A stretch of 64,000 bases of DNA, taken from Lysobacteraceae bacterium. GTDB lineage: Bacteria; Pseudomonadota; Gammaproteobacteria; Xanthomonadales; Xanthomonadaceae. Below, piece after piece: positions 53,601 to 61,510 of this stretch (positions are counted from its first letter, which is position 1; each line of letters starts with the position of its first letter). Under the pieces are notes generated by a model. The model saw only the letters and a program-made list of their open reading frames with translations. It ran no database searches and was not told where the DNA came from. A program made the translations under genes and the position numbers. Where the stretch lies: the NCBI GenBank assembly GCA_016789405.1, contig JAEUPQ010000026.1, positions 1 through 64,000 on the forward strand, given 5' to 3'.

Positions 53601-53864
53601 CAGCACGCCTTCCTCGCTGCCGAGGTCGTACTGGCGCATGAAGGCTTCGATCGCGCCCTGGTCCTGGGCGCGGGTGCGGACCCGTCGGACCAGGTCGGCG
53701 GCAGTGGCCTGGATGGCGGCGCGGTCTGCGTCGGGCTGGCGAGCGTCGGCGAGCAGTTCGCGGACGTGCTCGGCTTCGTCGCGGACCCAGGCGGCGGTGA
53801 TCGCCGCGCGCAGGGGATCCGGCCGAGCCGGAAGTTCGGTGGACAGGATCGGATCGGGGGTCAC
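50637..53864 (-). CDS. putA: Bifunctional proline dehydrogenase / glutamate semialdehyde dehydrogenase
   Basis: Oxidises proline to glutamate in two steps with substrate channelling and feeds electrons to quinone. The 1075-residue chain has an alpha domain, the FAD-binding PRODH barrel (FAKADVFGAPSISVKLSALH, RLVKGAYWDSE) and the NAD aldehyde dehydrogenase (ISPWNFPLAIFMGQVAAAL, FTGSTDTARAI, catalytic Cys in SAGQRCSAARVLF, FGGQNLSGTGPKAGG). The N-terminus (MTPDPILSTELPARPDPLRA) lacks the ribbon-helix-helix of autorepressing PutA, so it should not regulate its own gene. A strong terminator follows; the oxidase cluster diverges upstream. Confidence 0.96.
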   Translation of the reverse strand: MTPDPILSTELPARPDPLRAAITAAWVRDEAEHVRELLADARQPDADRAAIQATAADLVRRVRTRAQDQGAIEAFMRQYDLGSEEGVLLMCVAEALLRIPDQDTADKLIRDKLGDADWKKHLGQSDSVLVNASTWGLMLTGTLVDLADDTKRDVHNAFKRLIGRVGEPVIRLAVRQAMRIMGHQFVMGRTIDEALSRSRKGDSARYRYSFDMLGEGALTTRDALRYLDAYRMAIHAIGKSGPDGTFAKADVFGAPSISVKLSALHPRYEHAKRARVFAELGPRLLELSQLAKYYGIGLTIDAEETDRLEMSLDLIFQVLGDTSLQGWNGFGIVVQAYQKRAPFVIDYIADQARRLGRMIPVRLVKGAYWDSEVKRAQVDGQAGYPVFTRKPNTDVSYQACARRLLKATDAIYPMFATHNAQTIAAIHRMASTELGAGAASGPNGSKYEFQKLHGMGDDLYAEVIPADRLNVPCRVYAPVGSHEDLLPYLVRRLLENGANSSFVNRITDESVAIDDLIRDPVETVSAFDTIPHPRIPLPVDLYRSYLALDASNDRDNSMGINLAKDSQLQALAEQINAAVTGDWFAAPLVPGATVSGDRIAVTNPADRRQVVGHWQAADSAAVEKALQNAVAAQPAWDATPAASRAAILEHAAQVLESRMAQYIALCTKEAGKTISDGVAEVREAVDFLRYYAGQARKHFAPEALPGPTGESNTLQLAGRGVFVCISPWNFPLAIFMGQVAAALAAGNTVIAKPAEQTNLIGYAAVKLMHEAGIPQDVLQFLPGDGATVGAALTRDPRVAGVAFTGSTDTARAINRAMAARDAAIGVLIAETGGQNALIADSSSLPEQLVKDAISSAFTSAGQRCSAARVLFVQDDIADKVVHMLAGAMAELKVGDPGLLSTDVGPVIDADALALLEDHAAKMANSAKHIATATTDESVAHGSFFAPRAWELSSLSQLTRENFGPALHVIRWKADQIDQVVDTINATGFGLTLGIHSRIDETIDRIVQRAKVGNIYVNRNQIGAVVGVQPFGGQNLSGTGPKAGGPHYLPRFATEKTVTVNTTAAGGNASLLTLGD

Positions 53865-54124
53865 GTTCGCGGACGTCCGGCGTGCGGAAGGAAGCCACCA
53901 ATTCTAGCAGCGGCCCAGCGCCTTTCCGTACCCCCGGGCTTATGACGGTATGGCAGATCGAAGGGGTTCGGCCGGGGCTTTGCTTGCCGGTGCGGGGCGC
54001 GAGCGGATACCATTCTTCGGTTCCCCGGGGCCGAAACGCGGCTTGCATGGCTTACACCTGCTTCTGCCGCCCGGCGTCCCTCGTACCTAAATACTTGAGC
54101 AGTCAGACTTTGGGGTTTTGGGCC

Positions 54125-55108
54125 ATGGTGCAAACGCGTGCGTGTTGGACAACGTGGGGTCGGGCGATGACCGCCCTGGCTTCGCTCCTGATGCCGGTGG
54201 CGGCGATGGCCCAGTCGGCCGATCCCAAGCCCTGGCAGCTGAACATGGGGCAGGGCGTCACCGAATCGTCGAAGCACGCCTATGAAGCGCACATGCTTGC
54301 GCTGTGGATCTGCGTGGTCATCGGCGTGATCGTGTTCGGCGCCATGGCCTATGCCATGTTCAAGTTCCGCAAGTCCAAGGGCGCCAAGCCCGACGTGGAC
54401 TTCACGCACAGCACCAAGCTCGAGATCGTCTGGACCGCCGTGCCGGTCCTGCTGCTGGTGGCGATGGCCTTCCCGGCCACCCAGAAGCTGATCGCGATGT
54501 ACGACACCCGCGATGCCGCGATGACCATCAAGGTCACGGGCTACCAGTGGCTCTGGAAGTACGAATATCCGGGCACCAAGCCGGGCGAGACCTTCGGCTT
54601 CACCAGTCGCCTCGACCGCAAGAGCGACGAGATCCGCCAGAGCAAGGTCGACGCCCGCACCGCGAACCATCCGCACTACCTGCTCGACGTGGACAACCCG
54701 CTGGTGGTCCCGGTCGACACCAAGATCCATTTCCTGATCCAGGCCGATGACGTCATCCACGCGTGGTGGGTGCCGGCCCTGGGCTGGAAGCAGGACGCGA
54801 TCCCGGGCATCACCAACGAAGCCTGGACCGAGATCAAGACCCCGGGCATCTATCGCGGCCAGTGCGCCGAACTCTGCGGCAAGGACCACGGCTTCATGCC
54901 GATCGTGGTCAAGGCCGTGAGCAAGGCCGAATTCGAACAGTGGGCCGCCGAGCAGCGCGCGAAGAACGCACCGGCAGCGCCCGCCGCGCCGGCACAGCCC
55001 GCCGAAGCGCCGGCCACCGAGGCCGCGCCGGCTGTCGAAGCCGCCGCGCCGGTGACCGCCGCCGCCGAACAGAACGCCCCCGCAGTCGCCGCCAAGTCGG
55101 CCGGCTGA
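54125..55108 (+). CDS. coxB: Cytochrome c oxidase subunit II
   Basis: A 327-residue subunit of the aa3-type oxidase that accepts electrons from cytochrome c. It has a signal or leader helix (to AMA, about residue 29), two membrane helices (about 56-79 and 101-122) and a periplasmic cupredoxin domain. The CuA ligands are visible: His212 (VIHAWWVP) and the GQCAELCGKDHGFMP motif with Cys247, Glu249, Cys251, His255 and Met258. An Ala/Pro/Glu-rich tail of about 60 residues extends beyond the fold. The ATG at 54125 was chosen; the longer open frame upstream is not homologous. A second possible start is at 54170. Confidence 0.95.
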   Translation: MVQTRACWTTWGRAMTALASLLMPVAAMAQSADPKPWQLNMGQGVTESSKHAYEAHMLALWICVVIGVIVFGAMAYAMFKFRKSKGAKPDVDFTHSTKLEIVWTAVPVLLLVAMAFPATQKLIAMYDTRDAAMTIKVTGYQWLWKYEYPGTKPGETFGFTSRLDRKSDEIRQSKVDARTANHPHYLLDVDNPLVVPVDTKIHFLIQADDVIHAWWVPALGWKQDAIPGITNEAWTEIKTPGIYRGQCAELCGKDHGFMPIVVKAVSKAEFEQWAAEQRAKNAPAAPAAPAQPAEAPATEAAPAVEAAAPVTAAAEQNAPAVAAKSAG

Positions 55109-55131
55109 TCGCATCACATTCGAGGTAAGTC

Positions 55132-56754
55132 ATGGCCACCACTCACGCCGATCACGCCGCTGACCATCACGACGAACACGGTCACAAGCAGGGCTTCATC
55201 GATCGTTGGTTCTTCTCGACCAACCACAAGGACATCGGCACGCTGTACCTCGTGTTCAGCTTCGTGATGTTCATCATCGGCGCCGCGATGTCGGTGTACA
55301 TCCGGTTCGAGCTGACCATTCCGGGTTTGCAGGGCGTCAGCCCCGAGTTCTTCAACTCGATGACCACCATGCACGCGCTGGTGATGATCTTCGGCGGCGT
55401 GATGCCGGCCTTCGTCGGCCTGGCCAACTGGATGGTGCCGCTGCAGATCGGCGCGCCGGACATGGCGCTGCCGCGCATGAACAACTGGTCCTTCTGGATC
55501 ATGCCCTTCGCCTTCGCGCTGCTGCTGATGACGTTCTTCCTGCCGGGCGGCGCGCCTGCCGGCGGCTGGACGCTGTACCCGCCGCTGTCGCTCCAGGGTG
55601 GCTACAACCTCTCGTTCGCGATCTTCGCCATCCACATGATGGGCATCAGCTCGATCATGGGCGCGATCAACATCATCGCCACCATCCTCAACATGCGCGC
55701 CCCGGGCGTCGACCTGCTGAAGATGCCGATCTTCTGCTGGACCTGGCTCATCACCGCGTTCCTGCTGATCGCGGTCATGCCGGTGCTCGCCGGCGCGGTG
55801 ACCATGCTGCTCACCGACAAGTTCTTCCTGACCAGCTTCTTCAGCGCGGCCGGTGGCGGTGACCCGGTGATGTTCCAGCACATCTTCTGGTTCTTCGGCC
55901 ACCCCGAGGTCTACATCATGATCCTGCCGGCCTTCGGCGTGGTGTCGGAAATCATCCCGACCTTCAGCCGCAAGCCGCTGTTCGGTTACCAGGCGATGGT
56001 GTACGCCACCGCGTCGATCGCCTTCCTCTCGTTCATCGTGTGGGCGCACCACATGTTCACCGTCGGCATGCCGCTCGGTGGCGAGATCTACTTCATGTTC
56101 GCGACCATGCTGATCGCGGTCCCGACCGGCGTGAAGGTGTTCAACTGGGTCACCACGATGTGGCGCGGCTCGATCAGCTTCGAATCGCCGATGCTGTGGG
56201 CGATCGCCTTCGTCATCCTGTTCACCATCGGCGGCTTCTCGGGCCTGATGCTCGCGATCGTGCCGGCCGACTTCCAGTACCACGACACCTACTTCGTCGT
56301 TGCGCACTTCCACTACGTGCTCGTCACCGGCGCGCTCTTCGGCATCATCGCTGCGGTGTACTACTGGTGGCCGAAGTGGACGGGCCGCATGTACAGCGAG
56401 AAGCTGGCGAAGATCCATTTCTGGTGGTCGATGATCTTCGTGAACCTGCTGTTCTTCCCGCAGCACTTCCTGGGCCTGGCCGGCATGCCGCGCCGCATCC
56501 CGGACTACAACGTCGTGTTCGCCGACTGGAACCTGATCAGCTCGATCGGCGCCTTCGGCATGTTCGCCACGCCGTTCATCATGGCGTTCGTGCTGTGGCA
56601 CTCGCTGAAGCACGGTGCCAAGGCCGAAGCGCGTGCCTGGGAAGGCGCGAAGGGCCTGGAATGGACCGTGCCTTCGCCGGCGCCGCACCACACCTTCACC
56701 ACGCCGCCGGTGATCAAGGACGGTGACCTCGCCCACGGCGACATCACCCACTGA
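55132..56754 (+). CDS. coxA: Cytochrome c oxidase subunit I
   Basis: The 540-residue catalytic subunit with haems a and a3 and CuB. Characteristic segments are RWFFSTNHKDIGTLYL, TMHALVMIFGG (haem a His), WFFGHPEVYIMILPAFG (CuB His cross-linked to Tyr), VWAHHMFTVGM (CuB His pair), the K-channel Tyr/Lys regions and VVAHFHYVL (both haem ligands). A His-rich cytoplasmic N-terminus (THADHAADHHDEHGH) is present. It lies 23 bases after coxB, in one operon with the assembly genes that follow. Confidence 0.97.
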   Translation: MATTHADHAADHHDEHGHKQGFIDRWFFSTNHKDIGTLYLVFSFVMFIIGAAMSVYIRFELTIPGLQGVSPEFFNSMTTMHALVMIFGGVMPAFVGLANWMVPLQIGAPDMALPRMNNWSFWIMPFAFALLLMTFFLPGGAPAGGWTLYPPLSLQGGYNLSFAIFAIHMMGISSIMGAINIIATILNMRAPGVDLLKMPIFCWTWLITAFLLIAVMPVLAGAVTMLLTDKFFLTSFFSAAGGGDPVMFQHIFWFFGHPEVYIMILPAFGVVSEIIPTFSRKPLFGYQAMVYATASIAFLSFIVWAHHMFTVGMPLGGEIYFMFATMLIAVPTGVKVFNWVTTMWRGSISFESPMLWAIAFVILFTIGGFSGLMLAIVPADFQYHDTYFVVAHFHYVLVTGALFGIIAAVYYWWPKWTGRMYSEKLAKIHFWWSMIFVNLLFFPQHFLGLAGMPRRIPDYNVVFADWNLISSIGAFGMFATPFIMAFVLWHSLKHGAKAEARAWEGAKGLEWTVPSPAPHHTFTTPPVIKDGDLAHGDITH

Positions 56755-56788
56755 TCCGTTCCATCGAATTCGCCAGACGATCGCGACG

Positions 56789-56950
56789 ATGACCCCGCAT
56801 TCTCCCAGCCCGCAGCCTGCTCATCGGCACGTTCCGCAGGAGCAGATGGCCGCCCGTCGCGCTTCTGCGCGGCGGACCGCGCTGGTGTTCGCTGGCGTTG
56901 CGTTCGTGGTCTACGTGGGCTTCATCGTGCTGAACGCGGTGTCGAAATGA
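56789..56950 (+). CDS. Small membrane protein between coxA and ctaG (oxidase assembly-associated)
   Basis: A 53-residue protein with a Pro/His-rich N-terminus (HSPSPQPAHRHVPQEQ) and one membrane helix (TALVFAGVAFVVYVGFIVLN). Its stop overlaps the ctaG start (ATGA), indicating coupled translation. Small single-helix proteins in this position are annotated as cytochrome oxidase small assembly proteins in other proteobacteria. The assignment here rests on position and size. Confidence 0.7.
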   Translation: MTPHSPSPQPAHRHVPQEQMAARRASARRTALVFAGVAFVVYVGFIVLNAVSK

Positions 56951-57534
56951 GTGCGAAACGGCATCGGGTCGGCATCGGCGGCATGATCGCCGTGACCTTG
57001 CTGGCCTTCGGTTTCAGCTTCGCGCTGGTGCCGCTCTATCGCATCGCCTGCGAGAAGGTGTTCGGTATCCGCCTCGAGCGCGGTCCCAGCGGGCAGGGCG
57101 ATGCCGTTGCGGCCGTGCGCGATGATCGCGTCGTGACGGTGGTGTTCGATGCGAACGTCAACTCGAAACTGCCGTGGGAATTCCGCCCCCATGCGCTGAC
57201 GATGCAGGTGCGTCCGGGCGAGCCGTACGAGACCACCTATGTCGCACGCAACCGCAGCGATCGCGACATCGTGGGCAGTGCCACGCCGTCGGTGGCGCCA
57301 GCGCGCGCGTCGCAGTATTTCAACAAGACCGAATGTTTCTGCTTCACCGCGCAGACCCTCGCCGCAGGCGAATCGCGCGACATGCCGGTGCGCTTCATCG
57401 TCGATCCGGACCTGCCGGACGACGTGAAGACGCTGACCTTGTCCTACACCTTCTTCAAGAACGACGTGCTGACCGCCAGGCTCTCCGAGCCGGCGAATGG
57501 TGCGGCAAGCGGCGCGCCGCGCAGCGCGCCCTGA
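56947..57534 (+). CDS. ctaG: Cytochrome c oxidase assembly protein CtaG/Cox11
   Basis: A 195-residue copper chaperone that loads CuB into subunit I. An N-terminal anchor (GGMIAVTLLAFGFSFALVPLYRIACEKVFG) includes the conserved Cys after the helix. The periplasmic Ig-like domain has LPWEFRPHALTMQVRPGE and the copper-binding YFNKTECFCFTAQTL, with the C-F-C pair. MPVRFIVDPDLPDDVKTLTLSY is also typical. It overlaps the preceding small gene by four bases and is followed after 64 bases by coxC. Confidence 0.95.
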   Translation: MSAKRHRVGIGGMIAVTLLAFGFSFALVPLYRIACEKVFGIRLERGPSGQGDAVAAVRDDRVVTVVFDANVNSKLPWEFRPHALTMQVRPGEPYETTYVARNRSDRDIVGSATPSVAPARASQYFNKTECFCFTAQTLAAGESRDMPVRFIVDPDLPDDVKTLTLSYTFFKNDVLTARLSEPANGAASGAPRSAP

Positions 57535-57598
57535 CTCGCGCGATCGACGCATCGAACCCCCAACTTCATTTCCGACAGCCCCACGCGAGACGACCGAC

Positions 57599-58483
57599 AT
57601 GGCTCAAGCTCACGCCGACCACCACGATTCCGCGATCTACTTCGTGCCGCACAGCAGCAAGTGGCCGGTCTTCGCCTCGGTCTTCCTGTTCACGACCATG
57701 CTCGGCCTGGCCAGCTGGCTGAACCACGTCAGCTGGGGCAAGCCGGTCTTCTACGTAGGCCTGCTGGGCCTCGCGGGCATCCTGTTCAAGTGGTTCGCCG
57801 ACGTGATCCTCGAGTCGGTCAGCGGCTTCTACAACAAGCAGGTCGACGTGTCCTTCCGCATGGGTATGGTCTGGTTCATCTTCTCCGAAGTGATGTTCTT
57901 CGCTGCGTTCTTCGGCGCGCTGTTCTACGCCCGCCAGTTCGCGTTGCCGTGGCTGGGTGGCGAAGGCGACGGCGCGATGACCAACGCGACCCTGTGGCCG
58001 AACTTCTCCGCCGCATGGCCGAGCAGTGGCCCGGGCAACGTCGGTGGCACCTTCCAGACGATTCCGGCCTGGGGCCTGCCGCTGATCAACACCCTGATTC
58101 TGCTGACCTCGGGCGTGACCGTGACCCTCGCGCACCACGCGCTGAAGGCCGCGCACCGCAAGGCGCTGCTGTTCTGGCTGGGTTTCACCGTCGCGCTGGG
58201 CTGCGTGTTCCTCGTCCTGCAGGCCGAGGAGTACATCCACGCCTACAACGAGCTGAACCTGACGCTGGGTTCGGGCATCTACGGTTCCACGTTCTTCATG
58301 CTCACCGGCTTCCACGGCGCGCACGTGACCCTCGGCACGCTGATGCTGGCGATCATGTGGTTCCGCTGCGCCAAGGGCCATTTCACCAAGGAAAACCATT
58401 TCGCGTTCGAAGCGGTGGCCTGGTACTGGCACTTCGTGGACGTGGTCTGGCTCGGCCTGTTCCTGTTCGTCTACGTGCTGTGA
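57599..58483 (+). CDS. coxC: Cytochrome c oxidase subunit III
   Basis: A 294-residue integral membrane subunit with seven predicted helices. It opens with a His-rich segment (HADHHDSAIYFVPHSSKWP) and shows VSFRMGMVWFIFSEVMFFAAFFG, the conserved Glu-containing helix, then AEEYIHAYNELNLTLGSGIYGS, FFMLTGFHGAHVTLGTLM and WYWHFVDVVWLGLFLFVYVL. An insert of about 40 residues follows WLGGEGDGAM. It is the last structural gene of the operon, followed by two hairpins. Confidence 0.96.
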   Translation: MAQAHADHHDSAIYFVPHSSKWPVFASVFLFTTMLGLASWLNHVSWGKPVFYVGLLGLAGILFKWFADVILESVSGFYNKQVDVSFRMGMVWFIFSEVMFFAAFFGALFYARQFALPWLGGEGDGAMTNATLWPNFSAAWPSSGPGNVGGTFQTIPAWGLPLINTLILLTSGVTVTLAHHALKAAHRKALLFWLGFTVALGCVFLVLQAEEYIHAYNELNLTLGSGIYGSTFFMLTGFHGAHVTLGTLMLAIMWFRCAKGHFTKENHFAFEAVAWYWHFVDVVWLGLFLFVYVL

Positions 58484-58490
58484 TTCCGCG

Positions 58491-58515
58491 CCCTTCCGGC
58501 TTCGGGCCGGAAGGG
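58491..58515 (+). terminator. Hairpin after coxC
   Basis: CCCTTCCGGC (58491-58500) pairs with GCCGGAAGGG (58506-58515) around TTCGG, eight bases after the coxC stop. TGTCTTCC follows. Confidence 0.65.
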
Positions 58516-58537
58516 TGTCTTCCGAACGGAAATGCGA

Positions 58538-58560
58538 AAGGCCGGCATTGCGCCGGCCTT
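58538..58560. terminator. Second hairpin downstream of coxC
   Basis: AAGGCCGGC (58538-58546) pairs with GCCGGCCTT (58552-58560). It has runs of A before and T after the stem, so it could serve coxC on the plus strand and the small minus-strand gene at 58687. Confidence 0.6.
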
Positions 58561-58686
58561 CGTGTCTTCGATATCGGAGAAGGGTTCGGTGGCTGCTGCC
58601 TGTTGGAGGCGCGCCGCGATCGAATCCGCAACCCGCCGCGAATCGTATCGGATTCGCAGGCGGGTACGATCAGGCCGATCGGTTGT

Positions 58687-58917
58687 TCAGCCAGCCGGGT
58701 TGCGGCCCACGCCGTGCGGTTCGATCCAGCCCATGTAGATCGCCAGGATCAGCAGGAGGATCAGTGCCACGGACAGTGCGATGCGCTTGGTCAGGGCATT
58801 GACCGTGCGCTTGGTCTGCCCCTTGTCGACGAGCATGTAGTACAGCCCGGCGCCCAGGTTCCACAGAATCAGGATCAGAAACCCGACGATGAGCAGGGTC
58901 TTCAACGAATCGCTCAT
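58687..58917 (-). CDS. Twin transmembrane protein (DUF2909-like)
   Basis: A 76-residue protein with two hydrophobic helices (LKTLLIVGFLILILWNLGAG and IALSVALILLLILAIYMGWI) joined by a basic loop (DKGQTKRTVNALTKR). This size and layout match the DUF2909 twin-helix proteins found beside cytochrome oxidase genes in many proteobacteria. It is encoded against the oxidase operon, divergent from the SURF1 gene. The function is unknown. Confidence 0.75.
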   Translation of the reverse strand: MSDSLKTLLIVGFLILILWNLGAGLYYMLVDKGQTKRTVNALTKRIALSVALILLLILAIYMGWIEPHGVGRNPAG

Positions 58918-58989
58918 GAGCTTCTCCGCTGGCGCGCGGTTGCGCCTGTTGTGTCGCGCATTATCGCAGGCGACGGAGGCGAGGGGGTG

Positions 58990-59736
58990 ATGGCAGGCAT
59001 GCATCGACACCCCGTGTTGTTGTGGGCGTTCGCGCTGCTCGCGATCGCGGGCTTTTCCTCGCTGGGCGTCTGGCAGCTCGGTCGCGCCGAACTCAAGCGC
59101 GAGATGCTCGCGGAGGCGCAGCGTGCGCTGGCCGCACGGACACCGCAGCCGGCCACCGTTCTTGGTGACGACGCGCGGTCCGGTGCCTACGATTGGGTCG
59201 AGCTCACGGGCCGTTTCGTGGACGTCCCTGCGGTGCTGCTCGACAACCAGCAACACGCTGGCCGTGTCGGCGTACGCGCCTATCGAGTGTTCGAGACGAC
59301 CGCTGGCGTGCGCCTGCTCGTCGACCTGGGCTGGGTGGCCTTGCCGCCTGACCGCACCTTGCCGCAAGTGCCGCGCGACGCCTCCCGCAACGTGCTCAGA
59401 GGCCTGCTGCTGCCGCCACCTGGCAGTGGTCTGCGTCTCGGCGAACCGCAGCCCCAAACCGACGGTACGCTGCTGACGATGCGGGTCGAACCCGCTGCGA
59501 TCGCCAGCGCGCTGCGTTTGCCTGCGCTGGCCCCGCGCGTGCTGCGGCCGGAACCCGAGGCAGGCTTCGGATACCAGCGCGATTTCGACATCCTGCCCAA
59601 TACGCTGCCACCCGAGAAACACATCGGCTACGCCGTGCAATGGTTCGCACTGGCCCTGGCCGTGCTGGTGACTTCCGTACTGCTGACCGTCCGTCGCGCA
59701 CGGCGGCTTCGCTCCACCCATGGACCCACGCATTGA
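58990..59736 (+). CDS. SURF1-family oxidase assembly protein
   Basis: A 248-residue membrane protein involved in haem a insertion into subunit I. A first helix (HPVLLWAFALLAIAGFSSLGVWQLGRAELK, containing the conserved GxWQxxR pattern) and a C-terminal helix (WFALALAVLVTSVLLTVRR) flank a periplasmic domain with LLDNQQHAGRVGVRAYRVFE, LLVDLGWVALP and the conserved HIGYAVQWFALA. GAGGGG lies just upstream; ATG 58999 is an alternative start. Eleven bases separate it from the next gene. Confidence 0.93.
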   Translation: MAGMHRHPVLLWAFALLAIAGFSSLGVWQLGRAELKREMLAEAQRALAARTPQPATVLGDDARSGAYDWVELTGRFVDVPAVLLDNQQHAGRVGVRAYRVFETTAGVRLLVDLGWVALPPDRTLPQVPRDASRNVLRGLLLPPPGSGLRLGEPQPQTDGTLLTMRVEPAAIASALRLPALAPRVLRPEPEAGFGYQRDFDILPNTLPPEKHIGYAVQWFALALAVLVTSVLLTVRRARRLRSTHGPTH

Positions 59737-59747
59737 GTAATGCAGCA

Positions 59748-60314
59748 ATGACCACGCCCGATCCATCCCGACGCAACCGCAATCGCTTCGCCCTCATCGC
59801 GATCTTTGCCATGTTCTTCGGCGGTTTCCTCGTCGCGGGCATCCTGCGGTTTTCCGGCTGGCGCCCGGACGGCATGAAGAACCATGGCGAACTGCTCGAT
59901 CCTCCCGGCGACCTGCGCCAGATCGTGCCGCAACTCGCGAGTGGCGGCGAATACCGCTGGAACCCGGGCGAACGCATGTGGCGCATCGTCGTTGCAGCGC
60001 CCGCAGGCTGCGATGCGCCCTGCGTCAAATTGACCCAGGACCTCGAACTGGTGCGCGAGTTGTTCGCGCAGCGCGCCGACCACGTGCATCTGCTCTGGAT
60101 CGGGGAATTCCCGGCCAAGGGCCTGCGTTCGCCGGCCCTGCGCCACCTGCGCGACACGCCCGAGCTGCGCGCCGGGCTTCCGCGACTGGACGACCCCAAG
60201 GGCGTTCCGGTCTACGTCATCGATCCCAACGGCTTCGTCATTCTGCGCTACGCTCCCGGCTTCGATCCGGGACATCTGCGCACCGACGTGGCCAGGCTGC
60301 TGAAACTCAAATGA
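59748..60314 (+). CDS. Membrane-anchored SCO/thioredoxin-like protein in the oxidase cluster
   Basis: A 188-residue protein with one N-terminal helix (FALIAIFAMFFGGFLVAGIL) and a periplasmic domain with a thioredoxin-like plan: WRIVVAAPAGCDAPCVKLTQ places a CxxxC pair after the first strand, as in SCO copper chaperones, and VYVIDPNGFVILRYAPGFDP is the usual second half. The SCO histidine is not obvious, so a redox rather than copper-carrier role is possible. It is coupled to ctaA by an ATGA overlap. Equivalents occur between surf1 and ctaA in pseudomonads and xanthomonads. Confidence 0.8.
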   Translation: MTTPDPSRRNRNRFALIAIFAMFFGGFLVAGILRFSGWRPDGMKNHGELLDPPGDLRQIVPQLASGGEYRWNPGERMWRIVVAAPAGCDAPCVKLTQDLELVRELFAQRADHVHLLWIGEFPAKGLRSPALRHLRDTPELRAGLPRLDDPKGVPVYVIDPNGFVILRYAPGFDPGHLRTDVARLLKLK

Positions 60315-61501
60315 CCGACTCTGCTGTTTCCACTGACGCGTCTGCGTCTACCCGGTCTGCCGCCCTGCGGCCTGCCGTGCATCGTCACTTCCACCGCATC
60401 GCCTGGCTCGCGGTCGCGCTCGCGCTCGGCGTGATCGTCTTCGGCGCGTTCGTGCGCCTGTCGAACGCGGGCCTGAGCTGCCCCGACTGGCCGACCTGCT
60501 ATGGCCGCGCGACCTGGCCCCAGGCCGTGTCCGAAGCCGCATCGCACGCTGCCAGCGAGATCCGCCCATTCGAAACCCACAAGGCATGGCGCGAGCAGGT
60601 GCATCGCCACGCCGCCGCCACCCTCGGCTTGCTGGTGCTGATCCTCAGCCTGATGGCGGCCCGTCGACGCAAGCTCGGCATCGCGCAGATCCTGGTGGCC
60701 TCCGCGTTCGTCGCGGCCGGGATTCCGCTGTACATGCACGGACACATTGCGGCGGCGCTGGTTTCCGCGGGCATCGGTGAGCTGATCCTGCTGGTCGCTG
60801 CGCTGCGCTGGAGCAATGACGACCTCGCGCGCGCGGCAGCGTTCACGCTGATGCTGATCGTGTTCCAGGCCTTGCTCGGCAAGTGGACCGTGACGATGCT
60901 GCTCAAGCCGATCATCGTCATGGGGCATCTGCTGGGCGGCATGACGACGCTGGCGATGCTGTCGTGGATGGCATGGCGTGCGACCGACCGACCTGTGCGC
61001 ATCGCCGGGGCCACCGCGATGCGCTGGTGGCTGATCGGTGCGGTGTTCGTGGTCGGCGTGCAGATCGGACTGGGCGGCTGGGTCAGCGCCAACTATGCCG
61101 CGCTTTCCTGCGGCAACGACTTCCCGACCTGCGTGGGCCAGTGGGTGCCGCCCGCCGACTTCCGCGAAGGCTTCGTGCTGTGGCGTGGCGTCGGCGTGGA
61201 CTACGAAGGCGGCGTGCTCGATGGCGCGTCGCGCATCGCGATCCAGCTCGCACACCGCATCATGGCCGTCGTGGTGTTCGCGTATCTGATCGCGCTCGCG
61301 GTGAAACTGATCCGGACCCCTGGCCTGTGGCTGACGGGCGTCGTCCTTGCCGCGCTGACGCTTGCGCAGGTCGGCCTCGGCATCGCCAACGTCAAGCTCG
61401 GCCTGCCGCTGGTCGTGGCCACGCTGCACAACGCGGGCGCTGCGCTGTTGCTGCTCCTGCTGGTCAGCCTGCTTGCCCGTCTTCGCAGGCCGACGGAGTA
61501 A
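60311..61501 (+). CDS. ctaA: Haem A synthase (COX15/CtaA)
   Basis: A 396-residue eight-helix membrane enzyme that oxidises the C8 methyl of haem O to the formyl of haem A. Two homologous four-helix halves carry the haem-ligand histidines: HRIAWLAVALALGVIVFGAFVRLSNAGLSCPDWP and EQVHRHAAATLG in the first, and GWVSANYAALSCGNDFPTC and QLAHRIMAVVVF in the second. Cysteine-containing loops after TM1 and TM5 fit the type 2 family. The start is fixed by the ATGA overlap with the previous gene; a longer upstream open frame is not homologous. Confidence 0.95.
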   Translation: MTDSAVSTDASASTRSAALRPAVHRHFHRIAWLAVALALGVIVFGAFVRLSNAGLSCPDWPTCYGRATWPQAVSEAASHAASEIRPFETHKAWREQVHRHAAATLGLLVLILSLMAARRRKLGIAQILVASAFVAAGIPLYMHGHIAAALVSAGIGELILLVAALRWSNDDLARAAAFTLMLIVFQALLGKWTVTMLLKPIIVMGHLLGGMTTLAMLSWMAWRATDRPVRIAGATAMRWWLIGAVFVVGVQIGLGGWVSANYAALSCGNDFPTCVGQWVPPADFREGFVLWRGVGVDYEGGVLDGASRIAIQLAHRIMAVVVFAYLIALAVKLIRTPGLWLTGVVLAALTLAQVGLGIANVKLGLPLVVATLHNAGAALLLLLLVSLLARLRRPTE

Positions 61502-61510
61502 TCGCGCGCC

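Noticed and set aside
55114-56751. 545-codon frame antisense to coxA, and 626 codons antisense to ctaA/ctaB (60248-62128)
   Set aside because: Both lie wholly opposite clearly identified oxidase genes and encode Arg/His/Glu-rich sequence with no motif.
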